Of a stretch of 20,413 nt of DNA, positions 1-10,026 are shown one piece after another (position 1 is the first letter of the stretch; the number at the start of each line of letters is the position of its first letter). The DNA is taken from positions 1 through 20,413 of the forward strand of contig UQLN01000070.1 of NCBI GenBank assembly GCA_900541965.1. The letters run 5' to 3'. Made by a program: the position numbers and the translations under genes. This DNA is from an uncultured Parabacteroides sp. Lineage in GTDB: Bacteria; Bacteroidota; Bacteroidia; Bacteroidales; Tannerellaceae. The notes beneath the pieces are model-generated. The model was not told where the DNA came from. It saw only the letters and a list, made by a program, of their open reading frames with translations, and made no database searches.

Positions 1-280
1 TAAAAATTAGAATATCTTAAGAAATTTCATGCCGTGAAAGTTGTTGAGATTCATAAATCCTCACGATTTTGAGGGTTTTCTATAAGTAATAAGTCTTAAT
101 AATCAAAGGATTATGGTATTAATATGTAGTAATATCTTTATATATTTGCCAAATATTAACGTAGTCTTTGATGGACTCGCTATAGATTATTGGGTAATTT
201 ATTACAAAATATACAGGAAAAGTCTTCCTTTTAGAGTGGTATCCTATGTTTTTCCTTATGTGTGTAATACAGTGAAGGGC
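1..280. other. AT-rich non-coding stretch at the window edge
   Basis: I see no convincing gene here. A weak hairpin (arms 55-63 and 70-78, six-base loop) followed by a short T run at 76-79 could be a terminator for a plus-strand gene lying to the left of the window. A TATATTTG string at 141-148 matches the Bacteroidetes -7 box but has no convincing -33 element and no gene downstream on the plus strand, so I do not call it a promoter. Confidence 0.4.
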
Positions 281-316
281 AAAAAATAGCCTAAAGTCAT
301 AAAAAACTTTAGGCTA
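281..316 (-). terminator. Intrinsic terminator of the metY-type gene
   Basis: Perfect 11-bp inverted repeat, TAGCCTAAAGT (287-297) and ACTTTAGGCTA (306-316), with an eight-base loop. On the minus strand the stem is followed by a run of six U (281-286). It lies 74 bases past the stop codon of the O-acetylhomoserine sulfhydrylase gene. This is the classic layout of a Rho-independent terminator reading leftward. Confidence 0.88.
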
Positions 317-389
317 TATCTCATTTTAACCGCTTTTACGGCTTGGTTTATCTTCTCTCTGTGAATTATCAGAGTTTTGGTCTACAGTA

Positions 390-1667
390 TTATTTCAGTG
401 CCTGTTCAATATCCGCAATAATATCACCTGCATTTTCGATACCTACAGACAGACGGATTAAATCGGGAGCAACCCCGGCTTCAATCAATTGTTCGTCGGT
501 AAGTTGGCGGTGGGTATGGCTTGCTGGGTGCAATACACAAGTGCGTGCATCGGCAACGTGGGTAACGATACAAATCATCTTCAGGTTGTCCATGAAACGG
601 ATGGCGTCTTTGCGTGAACCTTTCAAGCCGAATGCGATTACGCCGCAAGTACCGTTAGGCATATATTTCTGAGCCAGTTCGTAATACTTATTGCTCTTTA
701 AGCCCGGGAAGTTAACCCATGCCACCTGCTCGTTGGCTTCCAGCCATTCTGCCACCTGCTGTGCGTTTTTACAGTGCTGAGGCATACGCAGATGCAATGT
801 TTCCAGTCCCAGATTCAACAAGAAGGAATTCATTGGCGACTGGATAGAGCCTAAGTCTCGCATTAATTGGGCGGTAGCTTTGGTCATATAGGCCATTTTA
901 CCGAATGCCTTTGTATAAGTCAAGCCATGATACGATTCATCCGGTTCGGTCAGCCCCGGGAATTTGTCTGCATGGGCATCCCAGTCGAAATTGCCACTGT
1001 CTACAATGGCACCACCCACAGCCGTAGCGTGTCCGTCCATATATTTGGTAGTGGAGTGGGTAACGATGTCGGCACCCCATTCGAACGGGCGGCAATTGAT
1101 AGGAGTGGCAAACGTATTGTCCACAATCAAAGGGACACCGTGTTTGTGGGCGATGCGTGCGAACTTCTCGATATCCAGTACATTCATACCCGGATTAGAC
1201 AGGGTTTCTCCGAACAACGCCTTGGTATTCGGACGGAAAGCTGCCGAGATTTCTTCTTCGGAAGCATCCGCATCGACGAAAGTAACTTCGATGCCCAGCT
1301 TTTTCAGCGTCACGCTAAACAGATTGAATGTTCCTCCGTAGATAGTGGATGAGCACACCATATGGTCGCCTGCCTCGCAGATATTGAATACGGCATAGAA
1401 GTTGGCAGCTTGTCCGGAAGCGGTAAGCATAGCACCTACGCCACCTTCCAGAGCCGCTATTTTGGAAGCAACGGCATCGTTGGTCGGATTCTGAAGACGG
1501 GTGTAGAAGTAACCGCTCTCTTCCAAATCGAACAAGCGTGCCATCTGTTCGCTGGTTTCATACTTGAAGGTCGTACTTTGATAGATAGGCAAAACGCGGG
1601 GTTCGCCTTTTTTCGGTTGCCAGCCCCCCTGTACGCAGAGGGTTTCCGGTTTTAATGAATTATTCAT
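390..1667 (-). CDS. metY: O-acetylhomoserine sulfhydrylase (PLP-dependent)
   Basis: Cytoplasmic enzyme of the Cys/Met-metabolism PLP family (fold type I). It probably converts O-acetylhomoserine and sulfide (or a thiol) to homocysteine in methionine synthesis. Visible signatures are the YxR phosphate-binding motif (Y55-T-R57), the aspartate that contacts the pyridine nitrogen in VDNTFATP (D183), and the Schiff-base lysine in THSTTKYMDGH (K208). The 425-residue length suits the O-acetylhomoserine sulfhydrylase branch, which is longer than most cystathionine gamma-synthases (about 380-400). The start at 1667 follows a TAnnTTTG promoter box by about 40 bases and no upstream ATG competes. The gene has its own terminator, so it may be transcribed apart from the MATE gene upstream. 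Exact substrate (O-acetyl- versus O-succinylhomoserine) is inferred from the family. No riboswitch was recognised in its short leader. Confidence 0.93.
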   Translation of the reverse strand: MNNSLKPETLCVQGGWQPKKGEPRVLPIYQSTTFKYETSEQMARLFDLEESGYFYTRLQNPTNDAVASKIAALEGGVGAMLTASGQAANFYAVFNICEAGDHMVCSSTIYGGTFNLFSVTLKKLGIEVTFVDADASEEEISAAFRPNTKALFGETLSNPGMNVLDIEKFARIAHKHGVPLIVDNTFATPINCRPFEWGADIVTHSTTKYMDGHATAVGGAIVDSGNFDWDAHADKFPGLTEPDESYHGLTYTKAFGKMAYMTKATAQLMRDLGSIQSPMNSFLLNLGLETLHLRMPQHCKNAQQVAEWLEANEQVAWVNFPGLKSNKYYELAQKYMPNGTCGVIAFGLKGSRKDAIRFMDNLKMICIVTHVADARTCVLHPASHTHRQLTDEQLIEAGVAPDLIRLSVGIENAGDIIADIEQALK

Positions 1668-1705
1668 AAAGTAAATGCTTTTACTGTACTATTGTTATTG
1701 AACGG

Positions 1706-1737
1706 CAAAATTAGCGAATAGTTTGATAGTATCACAA
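1706..1737 (-). promoter_or_regulatory. Bacteroidetes-type promoter of metY
   Basis: On the minus strand TAATTTTG (1706-1713) matches the -7 consensus TAnnTTTG, and a TTG (1735-1737) lies 21 bases upstream as a -33 element. Predicted transcription start is near 1700, giving a leader of about 33 bases. The promoter overlaps the stop codon of the MATE gene (1732-1734). Confidence 0.55.
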
Positions 1738-3060
1738 TATCTTCTTTTGTAAAATGCGGAACCAGAGGAATGCCACGATGCCTTTTAGGATACTGGATAT
1801 GCTGATTGCCCACCAAACACCTGCAACCCCCAAACCTAAAGCCGTCAGCCCTATTGCCATCGGAATGCGCAGGCTATTGAATGTAATACTAATGATAGCA
1901 GGCGGGATGGTACGTCCTGTTCCGTAAAACAACCCTTGCATGGTTATCTCCAACATCATAAACATCATCGAATAACCGTCGATACGCAGGAATATGCCTC
2001 CGGCTTCGTAGGCCGCCTGTTCCGGTACAATCAGTGAAAATACTTCGCTTCCGAAGAAAACGAACAGCAGCGTACAAAGTATACCGAAAATAGAAGTCAT
2101 TTTCAGTGTGGTATGATAGGCGCCTAAAACCCTTTCTTTCTGCTTTGCCGCGTAGTTCTGGGCTACAAAGGCACTCAGTGCGGTACTGAATCCCTGGGAG
2201 GTATTCCAGGCTATTGCTTCGATTTGCCCTCCGGCAGTCAACGTCATTAACCCGATATGACCGCCATAGGTAGATGCCGTACGAGCCATTAATACATTGA
2301 TAATGGCAAACAGCGTATTCAGCATGGCTACCGGAAGCCCCAACCTGAAAATATGTTTGCTCAGTGTACTTTTCAACGGGACAAAGAAACGGAAACCGCC
2401 GAACAGGGGATGCCGCTTTTTTAGCTGGTAAACAAACAGGGCGCATACGGTTCCTTCCGACAACCAGGTTGCCCATGCCGCCCCGTTGGTTCCCATATCC
2501 AAAACAAGGATAAAAAGCGGGTCGAGTATCATATTCATGGCAAGCCCACATCCGTTGATATAGAACGGTATCTTGCTCTGACCTGCCGCATTGTGGATGC
2601 CGGTGAATGCGGTTGTCAGGAAAACGAACGGAAAAGCAGTCGCAATAATCCGCAGGTAGTTGACTGCATTTTCGGCAATGGGCGCTTCCAGCTTATATAT
2701 ATCGATAATCGGATGGGCAAAAATAAACAGGACAAGTCCCCAGCATAGCGACAGGATAAGGGCGATGGTCAGGTTATGCGAGGCATAGTTGCGGGCATTC
2801 TCTTCATTCCGTGCCCCGATGCTTTGCCCGACGCTAACTTCCGAACCTACCTTGTTCAATAAGGCAATGGAGTTGGTCATCCAGGTCAGGATACCGACTG
2901 CACCGATAGCGGCGACTGCTTCACTGCCGAGGCGTCCGACCCATGCCATGTCTGTAATACTGTATGCCATCTGGATAAACGAAGTACCCATAATGGGTAA
3001 AGCCAGATTGAATAATTGCCTTTTAATCGGGCCTTCTGTCAGATTTTTAGCTCCTTGCAT
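1732..3060 (-). CDS. MATE family efflux transporter
   Basis: Inner-membrane multidrug and toxin extrusion (MATE) transporter, predicted to export cationic or hydrophobic compounds by Na+ or H+ antiport. The 442-residue protein is hydrophobic throughout and long enough for the usual twelve helices in two bundles. The N-terminal region, with LALPIMGTSFIQMAYSITDM followed by WVGRLGSEAVAAIGAVG, is typical of helix 1-2 of the family, and the second half repeats the pattern (GLPVAMLNTLFAIINVLMAR near residues 240-260). The start at 3060 lies 11 bases beyond the sprA stop codon, so the gene is likely cotranscribed with ruvA and sprA. Substrate cannot be inferred. No terminator is evident before the metY promoter. 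Confidence 0.92.
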   Translation of the reverse strand: MQGAKNLTEGPIKRQLFNLALPIMGTSFIQMAYSITDMAWVGRLGSEAVAAIGAVGILTWMTNSIALLNKVGSEVSVGQSIGARNEENARNYASHNLTIALILSLCWGLVLFIFAHPIIDIYKLEAPIAENAVNYLRIIATAFPFVFLTTAFTGIHNAAGQSKIPFYINGCGLAMNMILDPLFILVLDMGTNGAAWATWLSEGTVCALFVYQLKKRHPLFGGFRFFVPLKSTLSKHIFRLGLPVAMLNTLFAIINVLMARTASTYGGHIGLMTLTAGGQIEAIAWNTSQGFSTALSAFVAQNYAAKQKERVLGAYHTTLKMTSIFGILCTLLFVFFGSEVFSLIVPEQAAYEAGGIFLRIDGYSMMFMMLEITMQGLFYGTGRTIPPAIISITFNSLRIPMAIGLTALGLGVAGVWWAISISSILKGIVAFLWFRILQKKIL

Positions 3061-3071
3061 ATTCTTTCTTA

Positions 3072-6000
3072 TTATTGTGCCAGCGAGAACCTCAGGCTGA
3101 TTCCGTAATTGGAGTCGCTTGTTGGATAGGCGCCGCTGGTGACAAGCAATTTATTTATTTGTAAATCATAAAAAGCCCGCACTGTTAATGAACGGCTTAG
3201 TCCGTAATCCACAGACAGCCGGGCTGCTGTTATCGCACTGCCGCTGACGGCTTGTGATATATTCTGCTGTATCCTCCGTATGAGCGATTGCACCCGTTGG
3301 AAAGAAAAATCCATCCGTGCTGTCAGGTCGTTGCTGAAATTGCGGGTACTCTTTATCCTTAGGATTCTGTTGAATTCCGTCAGCTTATATCCTAAACCGA
3401 TGGTTATCTTCCGGCTGAAAGATTCCACCAACAGGCAGGAGGTGATATTTAAGCCCAGATTACGCGTAGTCGTATAGTCCGAACGGAATGTAAGATGATT
3501 GAGTAAGGAAATATCGATACCCAATAACGGACTGAAACTTTCCGTAATGCTGACCGAAGGAATATCATAAGGGGAAGAAGGTACGGGTTTTCCATTCGAA
3601 AGGGATTGGATATATCCCAGTTCTTCTTCGTCGCTGCCCAACCAGTCGGGGAAAGACGAATAAGCGCCCACCGAATAGCTGCACCGGTATTGATGGCTCA
3701 GCGTGATGCTCCGGATATATTTCCGGACAGCCGGAATACGCGACAGGCCATTATATGTGATGCGCCAGTTCGGTAACATACGGAATACGGATGGAAAAGG
3801 GGAGGTCTTTATCTTATCCGGGTTTTGTCCTGTATAAGCCGCGAGAAATGCGGGTATCAGGACATCCGCCGAGTTCGGATTGACTCCGTTTTCGTGGTTG
3901 GCTCCCGGATGATACGGGTGTTTTCCCAATTGCTGTTCGTGGATAAAACCTTTATCCGGATAGAGTTGCCCGGTATATTTCTGTTCCAATCGCCGGGCTA
4001 TTGTTTCCCTGTTTTCCAGAAAGCGGTTGAATACGGAAGAGGTATAGTTATTATCCACACATCCGCTTTTCCTTAATGCGCTGCCGAGGGCGACAGTTGT
4101 TATCGAGAAATTTCCTCCCGGTTGTTCGGGCATATCCTTATACATATAATAGATGTCGCAATTCCGGGTATCATTCCGGAGTGCTTGTAATTCTATTTTC
4201 AGACCGGAGACGGGCTCAAGCCCGGTACGTATTTCCAAAAGGCTTACCTTGTTTAACAGGGCGGGTGTCTGGTTGCTTTGCGTTTGGTCTATCAACCATC
4301 CTTTATCAAGGGATTGCACGATATATTTTCTGTTTACGGAACCAAAGGCGAAACCGATTCCCGGAGCCAGTCCGTTGGTCGTTCGTCCCTGTCCGAAAAT
4401 ATCTCCGATTTCAGGCCGGAATCCGGTCAGCATCATTCCTGCTGTGTGGGTGTACCGGACATGAAGGCGGCGGAGCATTGTCAGAAAGCGACAGATACCC
4501 TGTACTTTTTTAGGATATAACATGGCAAAATTCAAACTACTGTTCAGTTGGAATTGCCGTTGGTTTTTGACTGTATTTCCTGATTCGATGTCTTGTCCGG
4601 TGTCTGCTCCACGATACCAGTTATAGGTAGCCTGATAGTTGACGGAAGTTTGTATCCAGTGGGTAACAACAGAATACCGGAAGGGCAACTGCCAAGTAAC
4701 GGACATCTGCTGGTCGTATTGTATGGGAGTACCCAGGTCTGCTATGCTTCTCAATACAGAGTCTTTCCAAAGCTGGTACTGGTCCGGATTCAGTTGTTTG
4801 TTTACCTGCATATGTGGTTCCTCTATGCGTGCATTGGTTCCCGAGCTGAAACTGAAATTCAGGTCTTTGAATAGTTGCCAGTTCAGTCTGAATGCCCTGT
4901 CCCAATAGAAGTTTTGGCTGAATGTAACCGGGATATCGTTTTTTGTTCCCGATGTTAATCCCTCCAAATCACGTAATTGTTGTTCATAGTAATTACGTGT
5001 CAGTTCCGTCCTGAAATAAATGGACGGAAGCGGATTGACAGACAAGAGCTTGATCGGTTTCATAGCGGGCACAAAGTTATAATTAAAATTGAGATGGTAA
5101 TCTTTCGTATTCTCATATTCGGTTTGCGGGTTCTTTCTCCGGGATACGTTATAGGTGTATCCTATGGAGAAGTTGGCGGGGTCGTAAGGTTTGGGAATTT
5201 TGCTCTTTATACCAATCCGGATATTGTTGAGTGAAATGCTTTTGCTAACGAACCGATCCTGTACGTAGTTGTATATGGAATCTTTCGAACTTTCGGCAAC
5301 CGTTTTTCCGAGTATGTTCTTTAAGGGTATATCCGGATCGAACGGGTTATATTCCGGAGTGTATGTTTCATTGGAACAGGAATAATAAAGTGGGATGCTG
5401 GCTTTTACTTTGTCGGGAAAGAATTTGCCAAGCTGTATGGAGGTGGCTATGTGGTACTGCCTGAAGTCTTCCATCCGGCGCTCATATACGGATTGGTCTA
5501 ATGCTCCGAAACCGGCTGTTTCTATTTGTCCTCTAATATTAAAAGTAGCAAGGTCGGAAAGGACGATATGGAGTTGGGTATTTGCCGCCCATCCGTTTTT
5601 ATCATCCAAGCCGGTAAGCCTTAATTCATCGAACCATACTTCAATATCCTTTTTGTCGGAAGAGCGGTTCCGGATTCCCAGCATAATGGTTCGTATATCC
5701 GATAGGGAGGGGTTGCCGGATACGCTGATTTTGTTTCGGGTATTACCGGGGTCTTGCTCAGAATAACGGTTAAGGGTTGCATTGCTTCGGTTGGTTTTCA
5801 GTGTGATAAAAGAGTTGAGTGGGATGTCCAGCCTGTTGTTTGCCTGCCATACGGCTTCCCGGTCTGTTCGGGTTAAGGTGTATTGTCCGTGAGGGGTCAG
5901 GGTTAAAGGCACTTCATATTCGTAATAGTTGTTTTTGTAGTCGGAGCCGATACGAATGAAGTAGGTAAGTTCATTGTCATTCAGGTTGGTGATGTCGTCG

Positions 6001-9000
6001 GGTAGTTTTTCTGCATGGACAAATAACTGTAGCCGTTCATATCTGCGTAAATCATAAGATACATTTTTATAGACAGCACAGGCATCTGCCGGATAGAGAT
6101 TGGTAACTTTCAGGGAAAGGGACTGTTCGTTTTCCTGCCTTAATTGAGGTTGTGCCGTATCTATTATACGGTCCACATCGGGTGGTAATACATAATTTAC
6201 GGGTTTCCTATCGCTGTTTTCTTCATAACTGACGGTGGAGACTTCTACTGTTGCTTTTGGGGACGAAGCAGCCGGAGTATCAGACAGATTCTGTTCATAA
6301 ACACGCCATTCGCCTCTTACCAGTTGAAGGCTTGCAAGCCGGAGGATGGTTGTTTCGCTAAAATCTGTCATGTAAAGCCGCATGAAACGGATGCTTTTGA
6401 AATCTTGGATATTCCCGATGTTTTGGCTGTATTGTTTGACCGGTATTTTAAATTGGAACCATCGCACTTCTTCCTCTGTATTGTTTGGAAGCTTGACGGA
6501 TGATACCCGTTTGTCGGAAATAAAGTTTGTACCGATAACCGTATCTGCCGGGCGAATGGATATTTTATATTCAAAATAGTTCTCGTGTTCGTTCAGTGTA
6601 TAATCCTGATTGATGTCTTCTATATCCGGAATGGATTTGGCTGAGGTGTTATAGCTTTCGTTGCTGCTACCGGATTCCCGGGAATTACCTTCCGTACCGT
6701 TGTATCGTTTATAGCGGGTCAGGATGTTCGCCTTTTCCCTGTCGTAATCGGAACCTCTGAAATAATGGTATTTATCTCCTGCCGGGTCATGGAATGGGGA
6801 AAGACGGAAAGGGTCGTTTTCCATTTGTTGTAATGTTTCTGCGCTTAGTTTTGCTCTGAGTTTGCGTAGATATTCGGCGTAGGTTTCGAATGTGGCTTCC
6901 GCTTCGGATGATAATCCGTTTAATCCGGCATCTTGCAGGTTTCTTGCTTCTGAGGTATTGTCGAAGGCATATAGGGTTGCCGGGAGTTTAGGGACTTTTC
7001 CCCATACAGTGGTTTCTGTCTGTTCAGTATCTTCATTGACAGGCAAGCCGTTTTCAAAGAATTTCTTCCCGTCTTTCAGTATGTCTTCCGATATTTCTCC
7101 CAGATTAAGGTATAGGTCGCCTCCTCTGGCCTTTGCATTATACATAAAGGGGTCCATTAGCCAGAACTCGATGTATTCGATATTGGCGACCTCGAAATCA
7201 CATGGTTCTATTTTACGCATAATCCCTCCGAAGCGTTTTTCGGGAGAGAGAAGTGTTCCGTCCGTATTTATGTTATCGGCATCCAGATTATAGGGACCCC
7301 GTTCTGCCGGATAATAAGCTAGGTTGAGTATTTTCAACGTGTTGTTTTCATTATTGGAAAGTTGCCGCTGTGGAAAGAGTTCGTTTACTTGTACGGCACG
7401 GATGTAGTGGTTGGATAATTGCTCTTTATCGATATGCTTCGGTCGGAGGGAGGAATGTTCGCGGGTGAATAGTTCGTCGATGGAATACCATGCCAGCAAA
7501 GCCCTGTTTTTCCCATAATTAATATCATTGACCGAGGTGGCTTCAGGGAAGAGCGGTTGGCGCGTATCCTGATAAGGTACGCTGGATAGTTGCCAGAAAT
7601 AAGGATCTTTCAGGTCTATATAGCTGCGGGTCGCTTCAAAATCGTCCAGATAGGAGTAATCGCCGGTTTCCTTGTTTTGATAATGCCCGGCTATCAGATG
7701 GGCAAATTCGGCATTAAAGGAAATGCGGCTGGGTTTGGTTAAATGTAAAAGAGGTATTTTATTGGCTAACCGGGTCAGCCAGCGGTTTTCTCCTTTATAA
7801 GCGAGGTTGAATCCCCATAAGGTATTGTTTACACCTTCATTTCCAATGGATGTCTTGATTGTGGAGGGCCTTTCTGATAGATGCATAAGCGTGGCACCTA
7901 ATGTCAGATGCCTGTTCAGCCGGTATGTGAGGTCAAGACCTATCATTGTTTTTCGCTCCGAATATCCGTCAGCCTGGTTATCGAGTGATATACTGACCGG
8001 TGTTCCTGATGCTTTGATTTCTTCATTCAGGATGGTAACGGTTCCTGTGGTATAATCGATAATGTAGTCCGTGTTTTCGGATAAGGTCCTTCCGTTTGCT
8101 GTGATATGGACGGAACCGGGAGGGATATTGTTTGTTCCCAAAGATATCTGGTTTTCGCTGGCAGCTTTGTAAGTCCCGCGTAGAATGAATTTGTTCTTTT
8201 CGGCAATTTGCCTTGCCACAGTAAGTGTGGAATCGTATAGTTCCTGATAAATATATTTACCGGATAGGGTATGGTTTCCTATTTGTTTTTGCAGATAGCT
8301 TCCGAATGGTTCTACAGAAGGAAAGATGATTTTCCCGTTTTCGGAAAGAATTGTATACCCTTCCATGAAATCGAAGAAGCCATCCGGCCGGCGTTCATTA
8401 TTTTTATCCAGATTGTCGAGGTTCATTACACGAAGTAATATTTCATTTGCCCTGTTCCCTTCCGGCAAACTATTTCTGTAGGTTCCGGTCGTATCGCTTC
8501 TGTAGAGTATTTGCAGGTTGAATTTATCCTTTTGGATGGAATGGGCTTCTAAGGAATAAATATTCTTCATCATCAGGTTCCAATAGGGCATTTGTGGGGA
8601 TAGAGAAGTTCCTTTCAACAATTTTACATACAAACAGGCCGTTGAGGATTGGGTGTGGTCTGTGGCAAATTCTCCCACCTGGTGTACTTGTCCTTCGGAA
8701 TCGGTATAACTATAGGCTACTCCCAGACTTTCGCCTGCTTGCAACCGGGTTTGCAGGGAGATATATCCTAATTGCGAATTAAGTATATATTCTGAAGATG
8801 AGAGCATCCGGGCATTGTCTACTTTTTCATAGTCTGTACCGTTAGTGAGGAAACCGTCGAATAACTGATTGACGAGTTCGATATTACGGGCATCCGGATA
8901 TTGGCTGGTTAAGGTGGTATATAATGTATTTGCTTGGTTATAAGGTTTGTCCCGGTTGCCGGTAGGGGCGATTTGTTTGTTGTGGATATGTTTGTGTTCG

Positions 9001-9980
9001 GCAAGATCGGAGAAAGCAATAAGGTTACGAACCTGTTCGTAGCTCCCTTGTTTGTTGGTAATCCATACTTCTATTTTATTGATTTTGATGCCGGAAGTAA
9101 TTGCCGGCAGGTTCTTGATGGAAGTTTCGTAGGTGTCACGGAAATAATAGGAAAGGAAGAAATGCCGGTTCTCATCATATTGGTCTGCTGCCAGTTCAAA
9201 AGTTTGGGTCTGTATATTGCCTTTTGAGTTGATGGTTTTGAGTTTGGACTTTTGTTGGGCGAACAATGTGTTTAATCGTAGCTTTCCGAACTGTAAATCA
9301 GCTTTCAATCCGAATAGGGCCGCTCCGCCTTTAATCAGTGAGTTTCCAGTAGCCATGCTGACATTTCCTGCTTCTATGGATTTGATAATCTCATCTTCTT
9401 CTCCCGTATAGGCCAGTTTGATTTTTTTAGCGTCGAAATCGAAAGTGGCATCCGTGTCGTAATTCATTTTAAAAGCCACTTTACTGCCGGCAAAGGCTTG
9501 GACATCCAGCCGGATATCTTTATCGAAGTTGAAAAAGGAACGGTTTCGTGCTTTTTCGGGTAGGGAAGGGTTCTGTATCCGGCTTTGCTTTAGTCCGAGA
9601 GAAATCTCGGCTGAACCTTGAGCTTTGATACGGACGCCTCCCGGACCGAATATGCGTTCGGCAAGATTTGCATGTGTTGGCAGGTTGCCGGGGAAAAGAG
9701 GAGGGAGTGCCGCATTCATAAACTCTTCTTGATTTCTCAGGTGGAAATAAGGATGGATGAATTGCAGCAGGTTGCCGTTTATCTTTTGAGAGGCTTTTTG
9801 AATAACGGGGTTCGTAAGGAATTTGTAGTAAGAGATTGTATCGTTTGTTGTAGAAATGGTATGTAACAAGCCAGATGATATAGACGGATAGGATTGCCCG
9901 TTTATGTTTTGCGCATGTATATGGATGCAAAATGCACCGGCCAGGATGCCAAGCAGGCATCGTAATCTATATTTTTTCAT
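3072..9980 (-). CDS. sprA: SprA, type IX secretion outer-membrane translocon
   Basis: Very large outer-membrane protein (2302 residues), homologue of SprA of Flavobacterium and Sov of Porphyromonas gingivalis, which forms the giant beta-barrel translocon of the type IX secretion system. The N-terminus is a signal peptide, with likely cleavage after HIHA (residue 23). Recognisable family segments are WNLMMKNIYSL, YLDDFEATRSYIDL near residue 780, and FDELRLTGLDDKNGWAA near residue 1450. The second half is dense in alternating aromatic/polar beta strands and the chain ends in GISLRFSLAQ, as expected for a barrel. Length is close to the family norm (about 2400-2500). The ruvA-sprA neighbourhood is, as I recall, also seen in other Bacteroidetes. 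The reading frame is intact. Its presence implies that the organism exports proteins with type IX C-terminal signals, but no such cargo was recognised in this window. Confidence 0.95.
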   Translation of the reverse strand: MKKYRLRCLLGILAGAFCIHIHAQNINGQSYPSISSGLLHTISTTNDTISYYKFLTNPVIQKASQKINGNLLQFIHPYFHLRNQEEFMNAALPPLFPGNLPTHANLAERIFGPGGVRIKAQGSAEISLGLKQSRIQNPSLPEKARNRSFFNFDKDIRLDVQAFAGSKVAFKMNYDTDATFDFDAKKIKLAYTGEEDEIIKSIEAGNVSMATGNSLIKGGAALFGLKADLQFGKLRLNTLFAQQKSKLKTINSKGNIQTQTFELAADQYDENRHFFLSYYFRDTYETSIKNLPAITSGIKINKIEVWITNKQGSYEQVRNLIAFSDLAEHKHIHNKQIAPTGNRDKPYNQANTLYTTLTSQYPDARNIELVNQLFDGFLTNGTDYEKVDNARMLSSSEYILNSQLGYISLQTRLQAGESLGVAYSYTDSEGQVHQVGEFATDHTQSSTACLYVKLLKGTSLSPQMPYWNLMMKNIYSLEAHSIQKDKFNLQILYRSDTTGTYRNSLPEGNRANEILLRVMNLDNLDKNNERRPDGFFDFMEGYTILSENGKIIFPSVEPFGSYLQKQIGNHTLSGKYIYQELYDSTLTVARQIAEKNKFILRGTYKAASENQISLGTNNIPPGSVHITANGRTLSENTDYIIDYTTGTVTILNEEIKASGTPVSISLDNQADGYSERKTMIGLDLTYRLNRHLTLGATLMHLSERPSTIKTSIGNEGVNNTLWGFNLAYKGENRWLTRLANKIPLLHLTKPSRISFNAEFAHLIAGHYQNKETGDYSYLDDFEATRSYIDLKDPYFWQLSSVPYQDTRQPLFPEATSVNDINYGKNRALLAWYSIDELFTREHSSLRPKHIDKEQLSNHYIRAVQVNELFPQRQLSNNENNTLKILNLAYYPAERGPYNLDADNINTDGTLLSPEKRFGGIMRKIEPCDFEVANIEYIEFWLMDPFMYNAKARGGDLYLNLGEISEDILKDGKKFFENGLPVNEDTEQTETTVWGKVPKLPATLYAFDNTSEARNLQDAGLNGLSSEAEATFETYAEYLRKLRAKLSAETLQQMENDPFRLSPFHDPAGDKYHYFRGSDYDREKANILTRYKRYNGTEGNSRESGSSNESYNTSAKSIPDIEDINQDYTLNEHENYFEYKISIRPADTVIGTNFISDKRVSSVKLPNNTEEEVRWFQFKIPVKQYSQNIGNIQDFKSIRFMRLYMTDFSETTILRLASLQLVRGEWRVYEQNLSDTPAASSPKATVEVSTVSYEENSDRKPVNYVLPPDVDRIIDTAQPQLRQENEQSLSLKVTNLYPADACAVYKNVSYDLRRYERLQLFVHAEKLPDDITNLNDNELTYFIRIGSDYKNNYYEYEVPLTLTPHGQYTLTRTDREAVWQANNRLDIPLNSFITLKTNRSNATLNRYSEQDPGNTRNKISVSGNPSLSDIRTIMLGIRNRSSDKKDIEVWFDELRLTGLDDKNGWAANTQLHIVLSDLATFNIRGQIETAGFGALDQSVYERRMEDFRQYHIATSIQLGKFFPDKVKASIPLYYSCSNETYTPEYNPFDPDIPLKNILGKTVAESSKDSIYNYVQDRFVSKSISLNNIRIGIKSKIPKPYDPANFSIGYTYNVSRRKNPQTEYENTKDYHLNFNYNFVPAMKPIKLLSVNPLPSIYFRTELTRNYYEQQLRDLEGLTSGTKNDIPVTFSQNFYWDRAFRLNWQLFKDLNFSFSSGTNARIEEPHMQVNKQLNPDQYQLWKDSVLRSIADLGTPIQYDQQMSVTWQLPFRYSVVTHWIQTSVNYQATYNWYRGADTGQDIESGNTVKNQRQFQLNSSLNFAMLYPKKVQGICRFLTMLRRLHVRYTHTAGMMLTGFRPEIGDIFGQGRTTNGLAPGIGFAFGSVNRKYIVQSLDKGWLIDQTQSNQTPALLNKVSLLEIRTGLEPVSGLKIELQALRNDTRNCDIYYMYKDMPEQPGGNFSITTVALGSALRKSGCVDNNYTSSVFNRFLENRETIARRLEQKYTGQLYPDKGFIHEQQLGKHPYHPGANHENGVNPNSADVLIPAFLAAYTGQNPDKIKTSPFPSVFRMLPNWRITYNGLSRIPAVRKYIRSITLSHQYRCSYSVGAYSSFPDWLGSDEEELGYIQSLSNGKPVPSSPYDIPSVSITESFSPLLGIDISLLNHLTFRSDYTTTRNLGLNITSCLLVESFSRKITIGLGYKLTEFNRILRIKSTRNFSNDLTARMDFSFQRVQSLIRRIQQNISQAVSGSAITAARLSVDYGLSRSLTVRAFYDLQINKLLVTSGAYPTSDSNYGISLRFSLAQ

Positions 9981-10026
9981 ATGTCAGGAGTTGGTATAAG
10001 TAGAGATAACGAAGCAATACGAAATG

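Noticed and set aside
215..229. Small hairpin AGGAA/TTCCT followed by T residues
   Set aside because: A five-pair stem with no gene ending nearby is not distinguishable from chance in AT-rich sequence.
867..1352. Plus-strand frame of 161 codons opposite the metY-type gene
   Set aside because: Antisense shadow of a conserved enzyme whose active-site motifs are all on the minus strand.
4076..4513. Plus-strand open frame of 145 codons opposite sprA
   Set aside because: It is fully inside the long, well-recognised sprA frame, with low-complexity Arg/Cys-rich translation and no signal or domain. Other opposite-strand frames inside sprA were dropped for the same reason.
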